DNA of 48,522 nt, taken from contig DASQAT010000012.1 of NCBI GenBank assembly GCA_035635555.1, positions 1-48,522 of the forward strand, read 5' to 3'. The notes beneath the pieces are model-generated. The model searched no databases. It saw nothing but the letters and a program-made list of their open reading frames with translations, and was not told the DNA's origin. Origin of the DNA: Candidatus Dormiibacterota bacterium (GTDB lineage: Bacteria > Acidobacteriota > Polarisedimenticolia > Gp22-AA2). The position numbers and the translations under genes are program-made. The first letter of the stretch is position 1. Each line of letters starts with the position of its first letter. This document shows, in pieces, positions 1 through 7,426 of this stretch.

Positions 1-284
1 CCCATCCAGCACTCCTGGCCCCGGTGATTGTGGATCGCCGAGGCCTGCGCCGGCTCCCAGCCGATCGCCACGACCTCGAACAGGTCGTTGCGGAAGATCA
101 GGTTGCGCGTGTAGTGACTGCGCCGGAAGAACAGGTATGGCCCGAGCGAACCGGGGTCGAGCACCGTCCGGCCGATCTCCCGCAGCACGCGTTCGCGCGT
201 GAAGACGGCCCCCGGAATGCCGCGCAACCCGTCGACCAGCTGCTCGATGGTCCTCTCGGCCAACGCGTCAGGCTGTGGCGTCAT
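1..284 (-). CDS. cysteine dioxygenase, N-terminal part (cut by window edge)
   Basis: The first 94 residues of a cupin-fold cysteine dioxygenase, which oxidises L-cysteine to cysteine sulfinate with a non-haem iron. The segment YTRNLIFRNDLFEV is followed by the metal motif IHNHRGQECWM. His85 and His87 match two of the three iron ligands; the third should lie outside the window. Tyr58 and Arg60 match the mammalian residues of the same numbers; Arg60 binds the cysteine carboxylate, which argues for a true cysteine dioxygenase rather than a Gln-type 3-mercaptopropionate dioxygenase. Cys92 sits where mammalian enzymes carry the Cys93 of the Cys-Tyr crosslink. The ATG overlaps the stop of the M14 peptidase gene by 4 bp (ATGA), so it is the last visible gene of the minus-strand operon. 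Confidence 0.85.
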   Translation of the reverse strand, partial: MTPQPDALAERTIEQLVDGLRGIPGAVFTRERVLREIGRTVLDPGSLGPYLFFRRSHYTRNLIFRNDLFEVVAIGWEPAQASAIHNHRGQECWM

Positions 285-2155
285 CGAATGTCCCTCCTCT
301 CTGGCAACCCCTCGAGACCGGCCAGCCTCCCCACCGGGTAGAGACCGAGACGCGGGTCCCACCACGGCGAGTGGCGGTAGAAGAATTCGAGACGCGCCTC
401 GGGGCTGGCGGCGAACGCCTTGTCCTGGGCGAGGCGCCGCTCGAACTCCTCCCGGAGCTTCGGGTCCTTCGCGAGCATGTCGCGCGCCAGGCTCTCCATC
501 ACGTAGGGCTCGGCGTACTCCTTGCGCTCGAAGATCGCGTTGAAGAAGCCCCACGCCAGGAGCGAGTCGGGCGCCTGCGGCTCGAGCAGGTGGACCGCCA
601 CGCGCCCCGCCCTCTGATCGAGCGGGACGATCACCGAGCCGGCCGGGAACGGCAGCCGCGCGTGTACCAGGATGCATTCTCCCGGCGTCGCTCCCGGGCG
701 CGCGCCCCCTTCCCCCGGGCTGAACAGAACCTGATGCCCCTCGAACGGCTTCTCGTTCCAGACGGCACCGTCGCAGCGGTAGGTCTCGACCTCCCCTTCC
801 CAGGCTCGCTCCGTCGTCTGGAGGCGCAGGCCGTGCGCCCGCAGCACGTCGATCACCCCCTTCCACTGCGCCGGGACGAAGTACGCCCTTGGGGGTGCGG
901 TCTCCACCGTGACCTTCAGCCCGATCTCGCGCGGCACGGTCATCTCGACCGGCTCCCGGGTGTACTCGATGCGCGCCGCACCCGAGACGTCGCTCGAAGT
1001 GGTGCGGGACTTGAACCCGCGGAACGTGAATGGCTCGGTCGTTCCGTCCGGTTGCAGGCGGAGCGGGACGCGCGCCGCCGGGTCATACAAACGGCCCGCG
1101 GCGATGGTCGCGGCGTCCGCTGCGCGGTTCATCTCGACGATCGTTCCGGCGTCCCGGTTGGCGATCTGGATGAGAGCGCGCAGGAACTCGTACGATCCCA
1201 GGACGCGCGTCCTGTAGTCCTTCAGCATGTGCGTCTCGAGCAGCACGGCGGGGCGGTTCTGCAGATTGATGTATCCCGTCGAGAAGCGCGGCTGGTCCTG
1301 GGCCGTCGTGATCCCCTCCGACGGGTCGGTGTCGCTCTTCAGATTGATGTACGGCGAGATGACGTGGCCGGCCTCGCCCACGACTTTCTCAAGATAGGGA
1401 GCCAGGACGTCCCGCTTCCAGGCCGCGAGGGCCGGGAAGACGTCCGGCCCGGTGTCGACCGAGTACGTCGTGTCGTACTGGAAGTCGGCGCCGTCGGTCA
1501 CGTGGGTGTCGACGAACAGGTCGGGGAGCCACCTGGCCCACAGGCGCAGGAAGGCGCGCGTCTCGGGCGCGTCCGCCTTCATGTAGTCGCGGTTGAGATT
1601 CAGATTGCGCGCCTGCGTCCGCCAGCCGGTCTCCCGCGGCCCGTTCTGGTTGATGCGGTTGTGGGGTCCGAACCGTTCGTGGCCGTCCACGTTGTAGATC
1701 GGGATCACGACCAGCACGGCGCGGTCGATGAGCGCCGCCTTCTCCTTGGTGACGACGATGTCGCGCAGGAGGGCGAGGGAGGCGTCCTTGCCGTCCATCT
1801 CGCCGGCGTGGATGGCGTTCTGAACCAGGACGATCGGCCGGCCCGCCTTGTGGATCGCCGCCGGATCGAACACCCCGTCCTTGGAGACGACGAGGATGAA
1901 CAGGTCGCGTCCCTCGCCGCTCCTGCCGAAGGTCTCCAGGCGGACCTGTCCGGGGGCCGCGGCCTGCAGCCGGCGCGCGTAGGCGATCGTTTCCGCGTCG
2001 CGCGGCGTCGTCGCGTAGTCGCTGATCTCCGCCGGCGTGTGCCAGTCGCCCGCAGGAGCCGTCTTCTTCGGCTGGGACTGGATCGGGCCCGCGGCCAGGA
2101 GTGCCATGGCGCAGACCGCCGCGAGCGCGTTCCGCCCGCCCGGACCGCTAGCCAT
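281..2155 (-). CDS. secreted M14 family zinc carboxypeptidase
   Basis: A 624-residue exported metallocarboxypeptidase-like protein. A hydrophobic stretch at residues 10-27 looks like a signal peptide. The zinc ligands His116 and Glu119 lie in NAIHAGEMDG, the third ligand His218 in VDTHVTDGADF, and the catalytic Glu307 in VLLETHMLKDY; the RNLNLNRDYMKAD segment is also typical of M14. The protein is longer than a bare carboxypeptidase domain (about 300 residues). Residues from about 350 on form an unassigned C-terminal region, as in many M14 proteins of soil bacteria. The start ATG overlaps the end of the M50 gene by 8 bp and the stop overlaps the dioxygenase ATG, so the gene lies inside one operon. 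The substrate is unknown; peptide scavenging in the envelope is likely. Confidence 0.88.
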   Translation of the reverse strand: MASGPGGRNALAAVCAMALLAAGPIQSQPKKTAPAGDWHTPAEISDYATTPRDAETIAYARRLQAAAPGQVRLETFGRSGEGRDLFILVVSKDGVFDPAAIHKAGRPIVLVQNAIHAGEMDGKDASLALLRDIVVTKEKAALIDRAVLVVIPIYNVDGHERFGPHNRINQNGPRETGWRTQARNLNLNRDYMKADAPETRAFLRLWARWLPDLFVDTHVTDGADFQYDTTYSVDTGPDVFPALAAWKRDVLAPYLEKVVGEAGHVISPYINLKSDTDPSEGITTAQDQPRFSTGYINLQNRPAVLLETHMLKDYRTRVLGSYEFLRALIQIANRDAGTIVEMNRAADAATIAAGRLYDPAARVPLRLQPDGTTEPFTFRGFKSRTTSSDVSGAARIEYTREPVEMTVPREIGLKVTVETAPPRAYFVPAQWKGVIDVLRAHGLRLQTTERAWEGEVETYRCDGAVWNEKPFEGHQVLFSPGEGGARPGATPGECILVHARLPFPAGSVIVPLDQRAGRVAVHLLEPQAPDSLLAWGFFNAIFERKEYAEPYVMESLARDMLAKDPKLREEFERRLAQDKAFAASPEARLEFFYRHSPWWDPRLGLYPVGRLAGLEGLPERRDIR

Positions 2156-2867
2156 AGGTCACCCCCGGGTGCAGGAGACGGTACAGGACCTCGAACGCGG
2201 GATGATAGAAGACATCCATGACCTGCCAGGCGATCATCAGGCCGACCAGGGACATCATCGGGTTGCGTCTCAGGCCCTCGATGAGACTCCCGTACCTGTC
2301 TGGCAGCAGGCCCTGCAGGATGCCGGCGCCGTCCAGCGGCGGCAGCGGCAGGAGGTTGAACAGGCAGAGCAGGACGTTCAGGCTCAGGGCCACCGACAGC
2401 AGAAACGCCAGCGGGTACAGAATCGACTCAGCCGGCGTTCCGACCCTCGGCTCGACCAGCCGCTGGAAATTGATCTGCTCGGGCGGCACCAACACCCCCG
2501 ACGCCAGGAGCGTCTTCAGCGCGACGAAGGCGAGTGTCGCGATCAGCAGATTTCCAGCCGGGCCCGCCGCGGACATCGCCGCCAGGCGCTTCGGGTGCTG
2601 CCGGCCCCATTCCGGGTCGTACGGCGTCGAGGCCCAGCCCATCATCCAGCCGGACGTGATGAAGGTGAGGAGCGGAACGACCATGGTGCCCACCGGCTCG
2701 CGCCGGATGTGCGGCCACGGGTTGAGCGTCACCTGACCGCCGTGATAGGCCGTGCTGTCCCCCCCCAGCCAGGCGACGAGGCCGTGGCAGGCCTCGTGCA
2801 CCGTCAGCGTGAACAGGAAGACGACGAACCAGACGATGAACTCCCCGACGTTCGGCAGCGCATCCAC
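2148..2867 (-). CDS. M50 site-2-type intramembrane metalloprotease
   Basis: A 239-residue membrane protein of the M50 (site-2 protease) family. The zinc motif HEACH (His24, Glu25, His28) lies in the first membrane helix, and the second metal-binding motif NLLPLPPLDG places Asp179 in a later helix. About five to six hydrophobic segments are visible, for example residues 9-30, 100-122, 150-178 and 205-222. No PDZ or CBS domain is present, so this is the short form of the family. It begins 26 bp after the exonuclease gene and overlaps the M14 gene by 8 bp. Family members cleave membrane-embedded substrates such as anti-sigma factors; no substrate can be named here. Confidence 0.88.
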   Translation of the reverse strand: MDALPNVGEFIVWFVVFLFTLTVHEACHGLVAWLGGDSTAYHGGQVTLNPWPHIRREPVGTMVVPLLTFITSGWMMGWASTPYDPEWGRQHPKRLAAMSAAGPAGNLLIATLAFVALKTLLASGVLVPPEQINFQRLVEPRVGTPAESILYPLAFLLSVALSLNVLLCLFNLLPLPPLDGAGILQGLLPDRYGSLIEGLRRNPMMSLVGLMIAWQVMDVFYHPAFEVLYRLLHPGVTYG

Positions 2868-2893
2868 CGGCGTATTCTACAGCCCCTCTTCGT

Positions 2894-3484
2894 TCAGCGC
2901 AGGTCGAGAAGCGCGCACAGGATATGGGCCTGGTAGAGCGCGTCGTAGTCCGCGCGGTGCGCCTGCCTCAGGTCCTGCCGCGGCACGGACGGCAGCAGCG
3001 CCTCGAGGTTCTCCTTGCTCGTCTCGAACCAGCCGATGCGCAGACGGCCCATCGCCAGCGATTTGATGTCGAGCGCCTTGTAGCCGAACGGGTTGGGAAT
3101 CTTGAACAGGGTGAAATAGTAGCTGATGTAGGACCAGTCGAAGGCGGCGTTGTGACCGACGAAGACGGCGCGCGCCTGACCCGGACCGCGCCTGGTCTCG
3201 ACGAATTCGCGCAGGTCGCGCATCGCCCTGGACGCTTCCGCCCCCTGCTCCTCCAGGTGTTTGCGCGAAATGCCGTGGACCGCCATCGCCTCCTTCTCGA
3301 AGGCCCCGCCGATCGGCTTCAGCTCGACGTAGAAGCGATCCGTGTCTGGGCGGTGGGAGCCGCCCGTGAGGGTCACCGGCACGGCGCCGATCGACACGAG
3401 GTTGTACAGCCCTGGGACCGGTCCGGACGCCTCGACGTCCACGCTGAAGTAGACGATCTCCGGCCCGCTCCCGCCCGCCATCAT
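2894..3484 (-). CDS. DnaQ/RNase T-like 3'-5' exonuclease
   Basis: A 196-residue stand-alone DEDDh exonuclease. Asp16 and Glu18 sit in YFSVDVEASG (Exo I), Asp116 in FVGHNAAFDWSYI (Exo II), and His176 with Asp181 in the last motif HRADYDA (Exo III). All catalytic residues are present and the length matches a single exonuclease domain. It is probably active on DNA or RNA 3' ends; the subfamily (proofreading, RNase T-like or oligoribonuclease-like) cannot be told by eye. The start has two adjacent ATG codons; the upstream Hsp70-domain gene stops 3 bp before, so the two are almost certainly co-transcribed. Confidence 0.87.
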   Translation of the reverse strand: MMAGGSGPEIVYFSVDVEASGPVPGLYNLVSIGAVPVTLTGGSHRPDTDRFYVELKPIGGAFEKEAMAVHGISRKHLEEQGAEASRAMRDLREFVETRRGPGQARAVFVGHNAAFDWSYISYYFTLFKIPNPFGYKALDIKSLAMGRLRIGWFETSKENLEALLPSVPRQDLRQAHRADYDALYQAHILCALLDLR

Positions 3485-3487
3485 CCC

Positions 3488-4102
3488 CTACGGTCCGAAT
3501 CCCGGCGGCGCTTCCGACGCTTCGATCGTCAGCGCCCGGCCGTCCGCCACGTTCTGCGCCACCAGGACGATGGCGCGGTCCACGACCTGGAAGGTGACGG
3601 CGACCCGCGTCGATCGCCTGGGACCGGGAGGAAGGTCCGGGATGCGCACCCAGCCGAGCGAGCGATTCTGCGCCAGAGTGCCGGAGCGCCCGCGCAGGAC
3701 GTGCAGCCGGATCTCCTTCTGGTCGTCGGCCCCCGTGCCGAACGTGACCGTCCGAGCGTAGCGGACCGGCGTCCCCCTCGCCAGGACCACCTGGAACTTG
3801 CCGCGCGGGGTCTCGATCCCGAGCCCCTCGCCCAGCGTCTCGTCGGGGGCGACGATCGGCGATTCCTGTTCGACGACGTAGAGGGCCGGGGTCTGCGGGA
3901 CGGCGGGATACGCGGTGGAGGTCCCGGGCGCCGGTGCGGGGCCCGGAGAGGGGGCCGGCCTGCCCAGCGGCGTCGTCCACTCCCCCCACAGCTCGGACGG
4001 GTGGGCCGTCCGGAGCGGGCTCTGCGGCAGGACCACGGCCGCCATCGCGACGATCGCCACGACCAGGACGAGGAGCCCCGCCGCCCAGGGGGCGTATCTC
4101 AC
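3488..4102 (-). CDS. membrane-anchored orphan Hsp70 substrate-binding domain
   Basis: A 204-residue protein with an N-terminal hydrophobic helix (about residues 6-26), a Pro/Ala-rich linker (about 45-75), and a domain at about 86-197 that aligns by eye along the whole beta-sandwich substrate-binding domain of DnaK. The landmarks are GLGIETPRG, a VTFGTGADDQ segment matching DnaK VFSTAEDNQ, IRLHVLRGR matching IHVLQGER, NRSLGWVRIPDLPPGPR matching NKSLGQFNLDGINPAPR, and VAVTFQV. The ATPase domain and the helical lid are absent. The GTG at 4102 overlaps the parvulin stop as GTGA; an upstream in-frame ATG at 4159 would overlap the parvulin gene by 61 bp and is less likely. Inference: an ATP-independent, membrane-tethered holdase, probably facing the periplasm with its parvulin partner. 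Confidence 0.82.
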   Translation of the reverse strand: MRYAPWAAGLLVLVVAIVAMAAVVLPQSPLRTAHPSELWGEWTTPLGRPAPSPGPAPAPGTSTAYPAVPQTPALYVVEQESPIVAPDETLGEGLGIETPRGKFQVVLARGTPVRYARTVTFGTGADDQKEIRLHVLRGRSGTLAQNRSLGWVRIPDLPPGPRRSTRVAVTFQVVDRAIVLVAQNVADGRALTIEASEAPPGFGP

Positions 4103-4614
4103 TTGATCCTCTTGATGATGTGCCAGCCGTACGGGCTGCGCGTCGCGTCGAGCTCGCACATGCCGATGCCTCCCGGCGCCAGGGAGAAAGACAGGTCGCC
4201 GAAGCAGGGGACCATTCCCTGCCTCGGGTACTCGTCGCGTCCCTGGGGACGCATCCCCCGGTTGAACATCGCGTAGATCCCGGGGTGCTGGTCGTCGGTA
4301 TACTGCTTCACCAGCGCGTCGAAGTCCTCTCCCTTGCGCGCCCGCTCCAGGAGCTGCCCGGCCAGCTCGCGCGCCTCGCTCTCCGTCCGCGCACTCTTCT
4401 TGCCCGGGATCTTGTCCCCGAACGACACCAGGATGTGCTGCACCACCACCCGGTCCGGCTCGGGCGTCTTGGGGGCCGGTGAGGGTGAGGGCTCTGCAGA
4501 GGGGGACGGTGCCGGCGTGGGCGCCGGACTCGCCGTCGGCGCGGGCTGGGGCGATGCGGCGAGGTGCGCCATCGCCGCGCAGACCAGGATCAGGATCGTC
4601 GCAGGGGCTCGCAT
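4099..4614 (-). CDS. exported parvulin-type peptidyl-prolyl isomerase
   Basis: A 171-residue PpiC/parvulin isomerase. Residues 1-20 are a signal peptide, 21-53 a Pro/Ala/Ser-rich linker, and about 56-171 the parvulin domain: VVVQHILVSFGD at the start, MVPCFGDLSFSLAPGGIG in the middle and the family ending YGWHIIKRIK. It should speed cis-trans proline isomerisation of exported proteins in the periplasm. It is the first gene of the minus-strand operon and its stop overlaps the GTG of the Hsp70-domain gene, which suggests that the two products act together. Its linker resembles that of the downstream protein in composition. No cysteine lies in a lipobox, so it is probably soluble after cleavage. 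Confidence 0.87.
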   Translation of the reverse strand: MRAPATILILVCAAMAHLAASPQPAPTASPAPTPAPSPSAEPSPSPAPKTPEPDRVVVQHILVSFGDKIPGKKSARTESEARELAGQLLERARKGEDFDALVKQYTDDQHPGIYAMFNRGMRPQGRDEYPRQGMVPCFGDLSFSLAPGGIGMCELDATRSPYGWHIIKRIK

Positions 4615-4623
4615 GCGCCGGTC

Positions 4624-4629
4624 ATTTTA
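4624..4629 (-). promoter_or_regulatory. candidate -10 box for the parvulin operon
   Basis: The minus strand reads TAAAAT, ending 9 nt before the ATG at 4614. Transcription would start within about 3 nt of the start codon, giving a nearly leaderless mRNA. No convincing -35 box is seen 16-18 nt upstream. A second possible minus-strand -10 (TATTAT) lies inside the palindrome at 4681-4697. Confidence 0.4.
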
Positions 4630-4680
4630 GAGTAGAACGCGGTCGCGTGGCGACCGGGGCCGGTTTTTCCGCCTTGAATT

Positions 4681-4697
4681 GGCCCTATAATAGGGCC
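4681..4697. promoter_or_regulatory. 17-bp palindrome containing a TATAAT box, between divergent operons
   Basis: The perfect inverted repeat GGCCCTAT-A-ATAGGGCC has 8-bp arms and a 1-nt centre. On the plus strand it contains a consensus -10, TATAAT, at 4686-4691, giving a start near 4698 and a leader of about 26 nt before the nfu ATG (SD AGGAG at 4712-4716). On the minus strand it reads TATTAT, usable as a -10 towards the parvulin operon. The plus-strand -35 region is a poor T-rich match (around 4664-4669). A dimeric repressor bound here would block the -10 directly. Confidence 0.5.
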
Positions 4698-4723
4698 ATG
4701 TTATCCCCGGCAGGAGAACCTTG

Positions 4724-5014
4724 ATGGAATCCATGGGCGACGAGGAAGTCAAGACCCGTATCCAGAAGATCCTGGACGAGATGATCAACCCGGCCGTGGC
4801 GTCGCACGGCGGCTGGGTCGAGCTCCTGGACGTCAAGGCGAACATCGCCTACCTGAAGCTCGGCGGCGGCTGCCAGGGATGCGGCATGGTCAACGTCACC
4901 CTGAAGCAGGGAATCGAGACGACGCTCAAGGAAGAGATCCCGCAGCTCGTCGGCGTCATCGACCAGACCGACCACGCCGGTGGATCCAACCCCTACTACC
5001 AGCCCGCGAAGTAG
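4724..5014 (+). CDS. NifU C-terminal-domain Fe-S cluster carrier (Nfu)
   Basis: A 96-residue Nfu-type scaffold/carrier. The CxxC pair Cys50-Cys53 in LGGGCQGCGMVNVTLK binds a 4Fe-4S cluster at a dimer interface. The protein is just the Nfu domain, with none of the A-type domain of NfuA and none of the other NifU domains. ATG 4724 is chosen because AGGAG lies 7 nt upstream; a TTG directly before it would add one residue. The radical SAM gene starts 7 nt after its stop. That coupling suggests that Nfu supplies the 4Fe-4S cluster for the downstream enzyme, although Nfu proteins usually have several clients. Confidence 0.88.
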   Translation: MESMGDEEVKTRIQKILDEMINPAVASHGGWVELLDVKANIAYLKLGGGCQGCGMVNVTLKQGIETTLKEEIPQLVGVIDQTDHAGGSNPYYQPAK

Positions 5015-5021
5015 GCCGCCC

Positions 5022-6479
5022 GTGCTGCGCGCCCGGGGCGCGGTCGTCCTCCTCTCGACCTACGAGATGGGGCGCCAGCCGCTGTCGCTCGCGTCTCCTC
5101 TGGCGCTTCTGGAAGACGCCGGCTTCTCCCCCACCGTCATCGACCTCGCCGTGGAGCGCCTCGACCCGGAGGCGATCGCAGCCGCCCGCCTGGCCGCGAT
5201 CGCCGTTCCGATGCACACCGCCCTGCGTCTGGGTGTGCAGGCGCTCGAGCGCATCCGCGCCATCAGTCCCGGCTGCCGCGTCCTCCTGTACGGGCTGTAC
5301 GCGACGCTCAACGCCGAGGCGCTGTTCGACCGCGGCGCCGACTTCATCATCGGGGGGGAGTGCGAGGAGCCGCTGGTTCGCCTCGCGACCGACCTGGACC
5401 GCGGGGGATCGGGGAGGGGGATCGACGGGGTCAACGTCGCGCCGGCCGCCGCCGGAGCGGGCCCCCCGGCGGCTCCGTGGCTGCGCCGGATCGAGTTTGC
5501 GGTCCCGCGGCGCGCCTCGCTGCCGCCGCTGGACCGTTACGCTCTCCTTCTGCACGACGGCGCGACCCGCCTCGCCGGCCAGACCGAGGCGAGCCGCGGC
5601 TGCCTGCACTTCTGCCGGCATTGTCCGATCCCGCCGGTGTACGGCGGCCGCTTCTTCGTCGTGCCGCGCGAGGTGGTGCTGGCCGACATCCGCAACCAGG
5701 TCTCCGCCGGCGCCACGCATCTGACCTTCGGCGATCCGGACTTCCTGAACGGCCCCGGCCACTCCCTCGCGATCCTGCGGGCGGCGCGCGCCGAGTTTCC
5801 GGCGCTGACGTTCGACTTCACGGCCAAGATCGAGCACCTCCTGAAGCATCGCGACCTGCTGCCGGAGATGGCCCGCCTCGGCTGCCTGTTCGTCGTTTCG
5901 GCGGTCGAGTCGATCGACGACCGCGTGCTGGCGATCCTGGACAAGGGACACACCCGCGCCGACGTCGAGGAGGCGATCGAACTGACCCGGAGCGCCGGTC
6001 TGACGCTGCGGCCGTCGCTCGTGCCGTTCACCCCCTGGACCGGTCTCGACGATTACCTGGGCCTCCTGGCGTTCATCGAGCGCCACGATCTCGTCGATCA
6101 CCTCGACCCGGTGCAGCTCGTGATCCGGCTCCTCCTCCCCCCCGGATCGCTGCTCCTGAATCACAAGGAGATGCGGCCCCACCTCGGTGGGCTCGACTCC
6201 GGGCGGTTCACCTACGACTGGCGGCATCCCGATCCACGCATGGACCTCCTGCACAGGGAGCTGAGCGTCCTGGTCGAGAAGGCGGCGCTCGACGGCGAGG
6301 ACCCGCGGCTCACGTTCGATCGCATCGTGGCGCGCGCCGCGGCCCGTCCCCTTGGGACCCGCTCGCCGATCGTGCACGACAAGGGGCGCCCGCCGCGGCT
6401 GACCGAGCCGTGGTTCTGCTGAGCGGAGCCCACCGAGGGTCAGTTGGATCCTCTTCGCGCCATCGAAACACGCTTCTAG
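5022..6479 (+). CDS. B12-binding/radical SAM selenoprotein, CUAEP-tail family (UGA at 6420-6422 read as Sec)
   Basis: A protein of 485 residues if the UGA at codon 467 is read as selenocysteine. Residues 1-135 look like a cobalamin-binding (B12-type) Rossmann domain. The radical SAM cluster motif is Cys194, Cys198, Cys201 in SRGCLHFCRHCPIP, followed by a TIM-barrel-like core. The frame reaches TEPWFC, then TGA, then GCG GAG CCC, giving Cys-Sec-Ala-Glu-Pro, and continues through TEGQLDPLRAIETRF to TAG. This C-U-A-E-P tail is the hallmark of a known radical SAM family with CUAEP or CCAEP ends. Without readthrough the ORF ends at 6422 on the Cys. GTG 5022 is preferred over an in-frame GTG at 4980, which overlaps nfu. 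The reaction is unknown; a redox-active Cys-Sec pair is likely. Confidence 0.85.
6420..6453 (+). promoter_or_regulatory. selenocysteine UGA with SECIS-like hairpin
   Basis: UGA is at 6420-6422. Twelve nt later comes a stem of GAGGGTC (6435-6441) with GATCCTC (6447-6453): six Watson-Crick pairs and one G-U, closed by the 5-nt loop AGTTG. Bacterial SECIS elements lie in the coding region just after the UGA; in E. coli fdhF the SelB-binding hairpin begins about 11 nt after it and has a GU pair of bases in its loop, as here. The fit is by eye only; no bulged U is obvious. Confidence 0.65.
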
Positions 6480-7426
6480 GGCGACCTGCTCCTTCCGAAC
6501 CCCCAGAGCAGCCCGAAGATCAGCTGTCGGTCGTACTGGAGCCCCTGCTCCCTCCCCGATCGGTAGGTGATCGCGGGCTTGATCTCCGTCCCGGTGTCGT
6601 ACTGGAGTGTCACCGTGCCGAGCGAGTCCCACTTTCTCTCCGGGCCTCCCGTGGGCTTCGAGCCGGCGTAGTCGGCCTGCAGGACCAGCGGACAGACCTT
6701 GTTCTCCCCTTCCCTTCTCCAGCACGCCGGGATCCGTAAGTCGCCCCGCAGGGCGACCTGGACGTGGTGGTCGACGATCCCGTCGGGAAGGTCGTTGGCG
6801 GGCTCGGAGCTGCGTGCCACGCCGTAGTAGGTGATATCGATTCGTGGATAGTCATTGAAGTAGCCGGTCCTGTTGGCGGCCTTCCTGTAGGCCTCGTACA
6901 GCGATGTGAGCTTGAATTCGACCCCCGCGCCGAGGATCGTCTGGTTCACGGACCGGACGCCACCCGAGATCGGATCCCTGAAGTCTCCCTTGCGCTGCCG
7001 GAAATCCAGGTGCGCGAAGAACCAGGCGCCGTGCGAAACCGGTCCACCCCCCTGTCGCCCGATTCTCTGGACGCCCACGGACGGCCGCAGGGTGAGCGAG
7101 GCATTGTCGAGCGCATCCCGGCGAGGACTCCAGTTCGCATCGGCCAGGACCGAGGCGTAGGGCGTGACGCGGGTCTTCCTGCCCCATCCGTCTGCGATGA
7201 GAAACGTGTCATCCCCCCGCAGGACGGCCCCCTCGGGTCCGATGGTGATCGAGAAGGGCTTCACCCGGTCCCGCCTCGACACATCCGGTTGCGCGCCCAG
7301 AAACTTCTCTTCCGGGGTCTCCGCCGGCTGCGCGCGCGCCACCTCGACCCCCGCCCATCCCCACATCGCGAGGATATGAGCGATGACCACACCCGGACGA
7401 TGCCGGCGCCCGGGGGAGGCGCGCAT
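6476..7426 (-). CDS. exported, probably outer-membrane protein of unknown function
   Basis: A 316-residue protein that I do not recognise. The first 33 residues form a long signal peptide ending near VARAQ. The rest has many short amphipathic strands rich in Gly, Tyr, Phe and Arg, for example ITIGPEGAVLRG, HGAWFFAHLDFRQR, IDITYYGVARSS, GTVTLQYDTG and LIFGLLWGFG, consistent with a beta-barrel or beta-rich outer-membrane protein. The chosen ATG at 7426 shares 1 nt with the stop of the upstream gene (TGATG); the frame stays open further upstream but would overlap that gene. Its TAG shares the CTAG at 6476-6479 with the end of the selenoprotein frame on the other strand. Confidence 0.6.
   Translation of the reverse strand: MRASPGRRHRPGVVIAHILAMWGWAGVEVARAQPAETPEEKFLGAQPDVSRRDRVKPFSITIGPEGAVLRGDDTFLIADGWGRKTRVTPYASVLADANWSPRRDALDNASLTLRPSVGVQRIGRQGGGPVSHGAWFFAHLDFRQRKGDFRDPISGGVRSVNQTILGAGVEFKLTSLYEAYRKAANRTGYFNDYPRIDITYYGVARSSEPANDLPDGIVDHHVQVALRGDLRIPACWRREGENKVCPLVLQADYAGSKPTGGPERKWDSLGTVTLQYDTGTEIKPAITYRSGREQGLQYDRQLIFGLLWGFGRSRSP

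Noticed and set aside
1004-1020. A perfect tRNA-like T-arm on the minus strand (GCGGG-TTCAAGT-CCCGC)
   Set aside because: There is no matching acceptor stem, D-arm or anticodon arm around it, and it lies inside the M14 coding sequence.
4980-5021. An earlier GTG start of the radical SAM gene
   Set aside because: It overlaps the nfu gene by 35 bp and adds a low-complexity segment that is not part of the B12-binding domain.
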